From Amycolatopsis lexingtonensis (GTDB lineage Bacteria > Actinomycetota > Actinomycetes > Mycobacteriales > Pseudonocardiaceae): DNA of 64,000 nucleotides. The notes beneath the pieces are model-generated. The model ran no database searches and was not told the DNA's origin. It saw only the letters and a list, made by a program, of their open reading frames with translations. A program made the translations under genes and the position numbers. Of the stretch, positions 44,651 to 50,962 are shown one piece after another; the first letter of the stretch is position 1, and each line of letters starts with the position of its first letter. The stretch is taken from positions 8,530,501-8,594,500 of the forward strand of contig NZ_JADBEG010000001.1 of NCBI RefSeq assembly GCF_014873755.1. Reading direction: 5' to 3'.

Positions 44651-46121
44651 CGAACTTCGCCAGGTCCTTCGACTGCTGCACCCGGCTCGGCTCGTGGATG
44701 TACATCATGTGCCCGGCCGGGTAGTACGCCGTGTCGATGTTGTCGCGCAGTTCCTCCGGGATCCGCAGGTGGGCCAGCACGTGCTCGGCCGCGAAGTACG
44801 CCGTCGCGCCGTCGTAGTGGCCGAACGCGACGTGGACCTTCAGGTGCGGGTTCGCGCGCATCGCCGAGCTCAGCGAATCGACCACCGACACCGAGCGGCC
44901 CTCGAACTCCTTGTACGACCAGGCCTTGAACGTGTCCTCGTGGATGATCTCGTACGGCAGGTCGTTCTCGTACCCGAGCTCCGCCCGCACGTAGTGGTTG
45001 AACGCCGCCGCGTAGGCGCCGACCACGCGGGAGATCGACGGGTCGTCGCTCATGTGCTCGCGGCCGCCGTCCGGCTCCCACGTCGTGAACCGGCCGTCCA
45101 TCCGGCCGACCGTCAGGCCGCGGTCGCGCAGCAGCTCGGTGAAGAACCGGACGTGCTCGATCCGCAGGTTCACCCGGTCCACGTAGGACTCGGTGAGCCC
45201 GGTCAGCGACGCCAGCGTGGCCACCGCCTCGGCCCGGTCCTGCGTGGACAGCCGCGCGCCGCGGGAGAGCGCCCACGGCAGGTCCTTGGCCGCGAAGTCC
45301 TCGGCGTCGGCGAGGACGTCGTCGAGCGGGCGGTCGCCGTGCAGGCCGTGGTAGTGCGCGATCGCCGCGTACGTCGGCACGTACAGCGAGTACGGCAGGT
45401 CGTTGCCCTCGGTGAACTGCAGCGTGCCCAGGTCGAGCACCGACGAGATGAGCAGCAGGCCGTTCACGTAGAGCCCGTGCCGGTCCTGCAGGTGCGCGGC
45501 CAGCCCGGCGGCGCGCAGCGTGCCGTACGACTCGCCGGCCAGGAACTTCGGCGACAGCCAGCGCTGGTGCCGTGACACCCACAGCCGGATGAGCTCGCCG
45601 ATCGACTCGATGTCGCCCTGGTAGCCGTGGAAGTCCTTGGTCTCCTCGCCGCCCGCGACCCGCGAGTAGCCGGTCGACACCGGGTCGATGAACACCAGGT
45701 CGCTGTGCGCCAGCAGCGTCTCGGGGTTGTCGGCCAGCCCGTACGGCGGCGGCACCAGGTCGTCGACGTCGCCGGAGAGCACCCGGCGCGGGCCCAGCAG
45801 GCCCAGGTGCAGCCAGATGCTCGACGAGCCGGGGCCGCCGTTGAAGGCGAACGTCACCGGCCGCGTGCCCGGGTCGGCGTCGTCGAGGGTGTAGGAGGTG
45901 ACGAACACCTCCGCCTTCGCCTTGAAGCCCTCCGACTTGCCGTCCTTGACGACCTCCTTGCGGAGCACGACCCGGCCCGCTTTCGCCGTGTACGCGAGCT
46001 TCTTCCGCTTCACGGTGAGCGTGTGCTGGGTCGTGACGATGTCATCGGTCGGCTCGGCCGGGATCTCCGTGGTTTCCGGCGCCTTCTTCTCGGGAGCCTC
46101 TTCGGGGGTCGTGTCCGCCAT
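44628..46121 (-). CDS. S10 family peptidase (serine carboxypeptidase-like)
   Basis: 497 aa. A charged N-terminus (residues 1-30, Glu/Pro/Thr-rich, no signal peptide) suggests a cytoplasmic enzyme. Alpha/beta-hydrolase fold: oxyanion region FAFNGGPGSSSIWLHLGLLGPRR (~85-107), nucleophile Ser in FLAGESYGTLRAAGLA near 200, C-terminal catalytic His in YYPAGHMMYIHE near 473. Bacterial S10 proteins of this type are seldom characterised; exopeptidase activity on peptides is expected. Overlaps gene 6 of the paralogue array at its 3' end. Confidence 0.92.
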   Translation of the reverse strand: MADTTPEEAPEKKAPETTEIPAEPTDDIVTTQHTLTVKRKKLAYTAKAGRVVLRKEVVKDGKSEGFKAKAEVFVTSYTLDDADPGTRPVTFAFNGGPGSSSIWLHLGLLGPRRVLSGDVDDLVPPPYGLADNPETLLAHSDLVFIDPVSTGYSRVAGGEETKDFHGYQGDIESIGELIRLWVSRHQRWLSPKFLAGESYGTLRAAGLAAHLQDRHGLYVNGLLLISSVLDLGTLQFTEGNDLPYSLYVPTYAAIAHYHGLHGDRPLDDVLADAEDFAAKDLPWALSRGARLSTQDRAEAVATLASLTGLTESYVDRVNLRIEHVRFFTELLRDRGLTVGRMDGRFTTWEPDGGREHMSDDPSISRVVGAYAAAFNHYVRAELGYENDLPYEIIHEDTFKAWSYKEFEGRSVSVVDSLSSAMRANPHLKVHVAFGHYDGATAYFAAEHVLAHLRIPEELRDNIDTAYYPAGHMMYIHEPSRVQQSKDLAKFVKKASNR

Positions 46122-46152
46122 GGCCCCAACTTAGTTGTGGCAGGGTGACTTG

Positions 46153-46812
46153 GTGCACACCGGGGACTGGCCGTCGACGGCCGAGGAGGCCCTCGCCGTC
46201 CAGGAAGCGTTGCGCGGCCGGGTCGAGCTCACCGGCGACCTGCCGGAGCTGCCGCCGACGGTGACCGGCCTCGACGTCGCCTACGACGAGGACGACGGCA
46301 TCGCCGCGGCGGTCGTCACCCTGGAGACCGCCGGCCTCACCGTGGTCGAGGAACGCACGCACCGCGCGAAGGCCGTCTTCCCGTACGAGCCGGGCCTGTT
46401 CGCCTTCCGCGAGCTGCCACCGCTGCTGGCCGCCCTCGACGCGCTGGAGCACGAGCCGGACGTCCTGGTCTGCGACGGCCACGGCCTCGCCCACCCGCGG
46501 CGCTTCGGCTTGGCCTGCCACCTCGGCGTGCTGACCGGGCGGCCCGCGTTCGGCGTCGGCAAGACGCGGTTCGTCGGCACCCACCCCGAGCCCCCGGCGA
46601 CCCGGGGCTCGTCGGTGCCCCTGGTCGACGCCGGCGAGGAGGTCGGCGCGGTGCTGCGGACCCAGGACGGCGTCAAACCGGTGTACGTCTCGGCCGGGCA
46701 CCGGATCGACCTGGCGCACGCCTGCCGGCTGACCCTGGCGCTGACCCCGCGCTACCGCCTGCCCGAGACGACCCGCCGCGCCGACCGGCTGTCCCGGGCG
46801 GCGCTGCGATGA
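46153..46812 (+). CDS. nfi: Endonuclease V (deoxyinosine 3' endonuclease)
   Basis: 219 aa. GTG 46153 (VHTGDWPSTAEEALAVQEAL) chosen; TTG starts at 46135 and 46150 are possible. Endonuclease V motifs: VTGLDVAYDEDD (catalytic Asp), FPYEPGLFAFRELPPLLAAL (conserved PYxPGxLxFRE; its Glu is catalytic), VLVCDGHGLAHPRRFGLACHLG (second Asp), GVGKTRF and PVYVSAGHRIDLAHA. It cleaves DNA next to deaminated adenine (hypoxanthine). The stop overlaps the UDG gene (ATGA). Confidence 0.94.
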   Translation: MHTGDWPSTAEEALAVQEALRGRVELTGDLPELPPTVTGLDVAYDEDDGIAAAVVTLETAGLTVVEERTHRAKAVFPYEPGLFAFRELPPLLAALDALEHEPDVLVCDGHGLAHPRRFGLACHLGVLTGRPAFGVGKTRFVGTHPEPPATRGSSVPLVDAGEEVGAVLRTQDGVKPVYVSAGHRIDLAHACRLTLALTPRYRLPETTRRADRLSRAALR

Positions 46813-47492
46813 GGTCCCTGGCCGAGCTGGACGCCGCCGTGGCCGGGTGCCGGGCCTGCCCCCGGCTGGTGACCTGGCGCGAAGGCGTCGCGGGCACGAA
46901 AGCGGCCTTCCGCGGTGAGGAGTACTGGGCGCGCCCGGTGCCGGGCTTCGGCCCGCCCGACGCGTCGCTCGCGGTGGTCGGGCTGGCGCCGTCGGCGCAC
47001 GGCGCGAACCGCACCGGCCGCATGTTCACCGGCGACCCTTCGGGTGACTTCCTCTTCCGGGTGCTGCACGAGGTCGGGCTCGCGTCGCAGCCGACGTCCG
47101 AGCGCATCGGGGACGGCCTCGAGCTGTACGGCACGCGGCTCGTCTCGCCGGTGCGCTGCGCCCCGCCGGAGAACAAGCCGACGCCGGCCGAGCGGGACAC
47201 GTGCCGTCCGTGGCTCGCGGAGGAGCTGACGCTGTTACGTCCGACACTGCGCTCGATCGTGGTGCTCGGCGCGTTCGGCTGGCAGGCACTACTGCCCGTG
47301 CTCGCCGCGGCCGGCTGGCCGGTGCCGCAGCCGCGGCCGGCGTTCGCGCACGGCGCGGTCCTGGAGCTGGGCGACCTGCGTGTTTTCGGCTGTTATCACG
47401 TGTCGCCGCGCAATGTCCAGACACGGCGCGTGACCCACGCCATGGTGGCGGACGTCTTCCGCGCCGCGACCTCGGTGACAGGCCACGACTGA
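46809..47492 (+). CDS. Uracil-DNA glycosylase, family 5 (UdgB-like)
   Basis: 227 aa. Motif 1 VVGLAPSAHGANRTGRMFTGDPSG (GLAPSAHGANRTG is the family-5 form, lacking the usual polar Asp/Asn), motif 3 CYHVSPRNVQT. Four Cys for a 4Fe-4S cluster: CRAC near 14-17 and C-x14-C (RCAPPENKPTPAERDTC) near 118-133. UDGb acts on uracil, hypoxanthine and other deaminated bases. Coupled to endonuclease V by ATGA, so the pair is a deaminated-base repair module. Confidence 0.92.
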   Translation: MRSLAELDAAVAGCRACPRLVTWREGVAGTKAAFRGEEYWARPVPGFGPPDASLAVVGLAPSAHGANRTGRMFTGDPSGDFLFRVLHEVGLASQPTSERIGDGLELYGTRLVSPVRCAPPENKPTPAERDTCRPWLAEELTLLRPTLRSIVVLGAFGWQALLPVLAAAGWPVPQPRPAFAHGAVLELGDLRVFGCYHVSPRNVQTRRVTHAMVADVFRAATSVTGHD

Positions 47493-47576
47493 ATCGTTAC
47501 GGAAACCGCAGCGACGCTGGTCACAGCCGGATGGGGCCCCCGAGCGAGGTCGCGGCGAAGGTGTCACCATGAGGAC

Positions 47577-48911
47577 ATGGCTGCTGCGAAGTCGAAGTCG
47601 GAACCGACTCGGATCCTCGTCCTCGGTGGTGGGTACGTCGGGCTCTACACGGCCTACGGCCTCCAGAAGATGCTCCGGGCCAACGAGGCCTCCGTGACCG
47701 TCGTTGACCCGCAGCCCCACATGACCTACGCGCCGTTCCTCCCGGAGGCCGCGGCCGGCGCGATCGAGCCCCGGCACGTGGTCGTGCCGCTGCGGCGGGT
47801 GCTGAAGCGCTGCCACGTGCTGACCGCGCGCGTCACCAAGATCGAGAACGACAAGAAGTCGGTCACGGTCGAGGCCGCCGACGGCCACATCGAGCAGCTC
47901 GGCTACGACGTCCTCGTCGTCGCCCTCGGCGCCGTCGCGCGCATCCTGCCGATCCCCGGCCTGGTCGAAGAGGGCATCGCCTTCAAGACCATCGGCGAGG
48001 CGATCTACCTGCGCAACCACATCATGACCAAGCTCGACGAGGCCGCCAGCACGCTGGACCCCGAGCTGCGCAAGCGCCTGCTGACCTTCACCGTCGTCGG
48101 CGGCGGGTTCGCCGGCATCGAGGCGCTGGCCGAGCTCGAGGACATGACCCGCTTCGCGGTGGAGAACTACTACCCGAACATCCAGCCGTCCGACGTCCGC
48201 TGGGTGCTCGTCGAGGCCGCCGGGCGCATCCTGCCCGAGGTCCGCGAGACGCTCGGGGTGTACACGGTCGAGCAGCTGGAGAAGCGCGGCATCGAGGTCT
48301 ACCTGTCGACTGCGGCGAAGTCGTTCGAAAACGGCCACGTCGTGCTTTCGGACGGCACGGAGTTCGACACCGACACGATCATCTGGACCGCCGGCGTGAA
48401 GGCCAACCCGGTGCTGGCCAACTCGGACCTCCCGCTCGACAAGCGCGGCCGCCTCGAGGCGACGGCCGCGATGCAGGTCGTCGGCCACCCGGACGTCTGG
48501 ACCGCGGGCGACAACGCGGCGATCCCGGACCTCTCGCGCACCGAGGAAGACCCGACGGCGACGTGCCCGCCGAACGCGCAGCACGCGGTCCGCCAGGCGA
48601 CCCTGCTGGCGAAGAACATCATCAAGGTGATCCGCGGCGGCAAGCCGAAGGACTACTACCACAAGAACCTCGGCGCGGTCGCCAGCCTCGGCCTGCACAA
48701 GGGCGTGGCCGACGCGCTGAACCTGAAGATCAAGGGCTTCCCGGCGTGGCTCTTCCACCGCGCGTACCACCTCAAGGCGATGCCGACGTGGAACCGTAAG
48801 ATCCGCATCCTGTTCGACTGGATCCTCGGCGGGTTGTTCCGGCGTGAGGTCATTTCACTGGGGCAGATCAACAACCCGAAGGACGAGTTCGCCCGGGTTT
48901 CGAAGTCCTGA
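47577..48911 (+). CDS. ndh: Type II NADH dehydrogenase (Ndh), NAD(P)/FAD-dependent
   Basis: 444 aa. Two Rossmann motifs: ILVLGGGYVGLYTAYGLQ (FAD) and FTVVGGGFAGIEALAELEDM (NADH). AVGALGA-like segment VVALGAVARILPIPG, TIIWTAGVKANPVL and WTAGDNAAIPDL (FAD) follow. C-terminal amphipathic membrane-anchoring region (ALNLKIKGFPAWLFHRAYHLKAMPTWNRKIRILFDWILG). It passes electrons from NADH to menaquinone without proton pumping; the usual main Ndh-2 of actinomycetes. A good terminator follows. Confidence 0.95.
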   Translation: MAAAKSKSEPTRILVLGGGYVGLYTAYGLQKMLRANEASVTVVDPQPHMTYAPFLPEAAAGAIEPRHVVVPLRRVLKRCHVLTARVTKIENDKKSVTVEAADGHIEQLGYDVLVVALGAVARILPIPGLVEEGIAFKTIGEAIYLRNHIMTKLDEAASTLDPELRKRLLTFTVVGGGFAGIEALAELEDMTRFAVENYYPNIQPSDVRWVLVEAAGRILPEVRETLGVYTVEQLEKRGIEVYLSTAAKSFENGHVVLSDGTEFDTDTIIWTAGVKANPVLANSDLPLDKRGRLEATAAMQVVGHPDVWTAGDNAAIPDLSRTEEDPTATCPPNAQHAVRQATLLAKNIIKVIRGGKPKDYYHKNLGAVASLGLHKGVADALNLKIKGFPAWLFHRAYHLKAMPTWNRKIRILFDWILGGLFRREVISLGQINNPKDEFARVSKS

Positions 48912-48923
48912 CGGTTTCGCTTT

Positions 48924-48965
48924 CGAAGGCCTCCTGCTTTGGTGCGGGAGGCCTTCGGCGTTTTC
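48924..48965 (+). terminator. Rho-independent terminator of ndh
   Basis: CGAAGGCCTCC (48924-48934) pairs with GGAGGCCTTCG (48947-48957), 12-base loop, followed by GCGTTTT. Starts 13 bases after the ndh stop. Confidence 0.85.
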
Positions 48966-49131
48966 AGGGGTCGCCGACAGCCCGGACATCACCTTGCGTC
49001 GCGTGCACCTCGGTCTGGCCGACGGGCTCGGCCGAGGCGTAGCCGACGATCCCGCCACCCAGCACCGCGCCGATCGTAAAGGCCAACGCCACCATCCGGA
49101 TCGCGCGCCCGGCTTCACAGTGGATCTCCAT
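48964..49131 (-). CDS. Small hypothetical membrane/secreted protein (55 aa)
   Basis: From ATG 49131 the frame reads MEIHCEAGRAIRMVALAFTI then GAVLGGGIVGYASAEPVGQT and a polar tail ending VRAVGDP. One hydrophobic stretch followed by ASA-EP could be a signal peptide or membrane anchor. A GGGAAG precedes the ATG by about 8 bases. Codon usage fits. No family recognised. It is flanked upstream by a direct repeat (49145-49212) that may regulate it. Confidence 0.5.
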   Translation of the reverse strand: MEIHCEAGRAIRMVALAFTIGAVLGGGIVGYASAEPVGQTEVHATQGDVRAVGDP

Positions 49132-49144
49132 GCCGCCACTTCCC

Positions 49145-49212
49145 GTCAATCTGACGATTACTGTCCCCATGACGGTAACCCCGCCTGTCAGTTAACGTCA
49201 AGCTGACGATTA
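49145..49212. repeat. 16-base direct repeat, possible regulatory sites
   Basis: GTCAATCTGACGATTA (49145-49160) and GTCAAGCTGACGATTA (49197-49212) differ at one base, 52 bases apart. The second also forms an imperfect inverted repeat with GTCAG upstream (49186-49190). They flank the probable promoter of the 55-aa gene and the 3' end of the Nudix gene. Confidence 0.5.
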
Positions 49213-49920
49213 AGGACGACTCCGCAACATCGCCGGGTGCAGCACGGTCGCCGGCCCGCGCCGGTACAACGCCGCCGGCCGGCCCGGCTGCCGCGAAACG
49301 CGTTCCCCGGTCGGGATCAGGAACCCCTCGACGCCCGTGATCTTGCGGTGGAAGTTGCGCGGGTCGAGCTGCTCGCCCCAGACGATTTCGTACACCTCGC
49401 GCAGGTCCGTCATCGTGAACTCCGGCGCACAGAACGCCGCCGCCAGCGTCGTGTACTCCAGCTTGGCGCGGGCGCGCTCCACCGCGTCGGCGATGATCTT
49501 CTTGTGGTCGAAGGCGACCTGCGTCCGGGGCCGCAGGACCTTCTCGACCGGCATGAGCACGGCGTCGCGCGCGTCGCCGCCCGCGACGGGGGCCGGGAGC
49601 TGGGGCGAGAACGCGACGTAGCAAACGGTGATCACGCGCTGCCGGGGGTCTCGCCCGGGTGTGCCGTACGTGCGCAGCTGCTCCAGGTGTAACGCTTTCG
49701 CGTCGAGACCCGTTTCTTCGGACAGCTCACGAGTGGCGGCGTGGTCGAGGTCCTCGGACGTGGAGGCGAGGAAACCGCCGGGGAGCGCGAGCATTCCCTC
49801 GTACGGGGGGATTCCCCGCTTGATCAGCATGATCTGCAGGGAACCGTCGTGGATCGTCAAGACGGCGAGGTCGACGGCGAGCGCGACCTCGGGGATCTTC
49901 CACTCCTCGGGCTCAGGCAT
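49210..49920 (-). CDS. Nudix hydrolase with C-terminal winged-helix (NrtR-like)
   Basis: 236 aa. N-terminal Nudix domain: IMLIKRGIPPYEGMLALPGGF, then SEDLDHAATRELSEETGL. The E-x7-REL-x-EE-x-GL part of the Nudix box is intact, but one extra residue lies between the Gly and first Glu. C-terminal domain (~145-236: FDHKKIIADAVERARAKLEYT, FTMTDLREVYEIVWGEQLDPRNFHRKI, LIPTGERV) is the winged helix of NrtR, a repressor of NAD synthesis genes that binds ADP-ribose. It may be a regulator, an ADP-ribose pyrophosphatase, or both. No NAD gene is adjacent. Confidence 0.88.
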   Translation of the reverse strand: MPEPEEWKIPEVALAVDLAVLTIHDGSLQIMLIKRGIPPYEGMLALPGGFLASTSEDLDHAATRELSEETGLDAKALHLEQLRTYGTPGRDPRQRVITVCYVAFSPQLPAPVAGGDARDAVLMPVEKVLRPRTQVAFDHKKIIADAVERARAKLEYTTLAAAFCAPEFTMTDLREVYEIVWGEQLDPRNFHRKITGVEGFLIPTGERVSRQPGRPAALYRRGPATVLHPAMLRSRP

Positions 49921-49991
49921 GTTCGACAGCCGGGGAAGCCACCGCGACGGAACTGTCCATAGTGCACAGTGTAGCGGGCGGTCAATATTCG

Positions 49992-50026
49992 TCTCGTTGA
50001 CGAGAACGGTCCGTCAGGTCTACCTT
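49992..50026 (+). promoter_or_regulatory. Promoter with overlapping palindrome, nucleosidase operon
   Basis: TTGACG (49997-50002) and TACCTT (50021-50026) are separated by 18 bases. The palindrome TCTCGT-TG-ACGAGA (49992-50005) covers the -35, a natural place for a repressor. Next come a strong GGGAGG RBS and a short leader ORF. Confidence 0.45.
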
Positions 50027-50060
50027 GCACCCTGCAAATCGCAACGAGGGAGGAAACGCC

Positions 50061-50093
50061 ATGGTGGAACGCGGGGAAGTGGTGATCGCGTGA
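50061..50093 (+). CDS. Possible 10-codon leader ORF coupled to the nucleosidase gene
   Basis: ATG 50061, well placed 7 bases after GGGAGG, encodes MVERGEVVIA and stops at TGA 50091-50093. That stop overlaps the nucleosidase GTG (50090-50092) in a GTGA. The only strong RBS upstream belongs to this leader, so nucleosidase translation would depend on its termination. Alternatively the leader is accidental and ribosomes reach the GTG using GGGGAAG at 50073-50079. Confidence 0.4.
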   Translation: MVERGEVVIA

Positions 50094-50962
50094 TCGTCGT
50101 CCTGACCGCGCTGGAGGTCGAGCGGTCCGCCGTGCTCGACCGGATGACCGGCGCCACGGTCCGCGCGCACCGGGCCGGCACGCTGTTCCACGTCGGGCAG
50201 CTCGGCCGGCGCCGGGTGGCCCTCGGGCTGGTGGGAGCGGGCAACGCCCCGGCGGCCGCCATCGCCGAGCGCGCCGTGGCGGAGTTCTCGCCGGCCGCGA
50301 TGGTGTTCGTCGGCGTCGCGGGCGGGCTCCGCGACTGGACCCGGCTCGGTGACGTCGTCGTGGCGACCAAGGTCTACGCCTACCACGGCGGCCGCAGCAC
50401 CGACGGCGGCATGCGGAGCAGCCCGCAGGCGTGGACGCCGGCCCACCGGCTGCTGGAGCTGGCCCGGTCGGTGGGGCGCGCCGGCGAATGGTGCGCCGCG
50501 GTGCCGGCGGGCGGCCGTCCCGGCGTCCACTTCGAGCCCGTCGCCTCCGGCGAGGTCGTGCTCGACTCGCGGACGTCCGAGGTCGCGCGGTGGCTGCACG
50601 AGCATTACACCGACGCCGTCGCGGTCGAAATGGAGAGCGCCGGCTTCGCGCTCGCCGGCCACCTCAACGACGACCTCCCGGCGATCAGCGTCCGCGGCGT
50701 CAGCGACCACGCGGGCGGCGCCAAGGCGGTCACCGACGGGGCCGGGTGGCAGCCGGTCGCGGCCGGCAACGCGGCCGCCTTCGCCGAAGCGCTCATCGCC
50801 GAGATCGACGACGAGGACGCGGAAAGCACCGGCGGCCCGGCGGAAGAGCCGCGCGGGTTCAGCAACCTCAACCTCGCCACCGGTGACTCACGGGTGGGGC
50901 AGCAGATCGGCGCCGTGTACGGCAACTTGACCGTCGGGCCGCAGCGAGGAGACCGGAAATGA
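50090..50962 (+). CDS. Nucleosidase (PNP/UDP, MTAN-like superfamily) with C-terminal QQIGAVYG signalling motif
   Basis: 290 aa from GTG 50090. Begins VIVVLTALEVERSAV, the (V/I)LTAL-x-x-E start seen in nucleosidase effectors of bacterial conflict proteins. Then VFVGVAGGL near 72 (phosphate/nucleoside loop), VAVEMESAGF near 177 (ribose-binding Glu) and VRGVSDHAG near 201 (catalytic Asp): all key residues are present, so it is probably active. After an acidic linker (IDDEDAESTGGPAEE) the last ~35 residues contain ATGDSRVGQQIGAVYGNLTV, matching the N-terminus of the next protein. Predicted effector cleaving an adenine nucleoside/nucleotide such as ATP, NAD, MTA or SAH; the substrate is unknown. 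Confidence 0.82.
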   Translation: MIVVLTALEVERSAVLDRMTGATVRAHRAGTLFHVGQLGRRRVALGLVGAGNAPAAAIAERAVAEFSPAAMVFVGVAGGLRDWTRLGDVVVATKVYAYHGGRSTDGGMRSSPQAWTPAHRLLELARSVGRAGEWCAAVPAGGRPGVHFEPVASGEVVLDSRTSEVARWLHEHYTDAVAVEMESAGFALAGHLNDDLPAISVRGVSDHAGGAKAVTDGAGWQPVAAGNAAAFAEALIAEIDDEDAESTGGPAEEPRGFSNLNLATGDSRVGQQIGAVYGNLTVGPQRGDRK

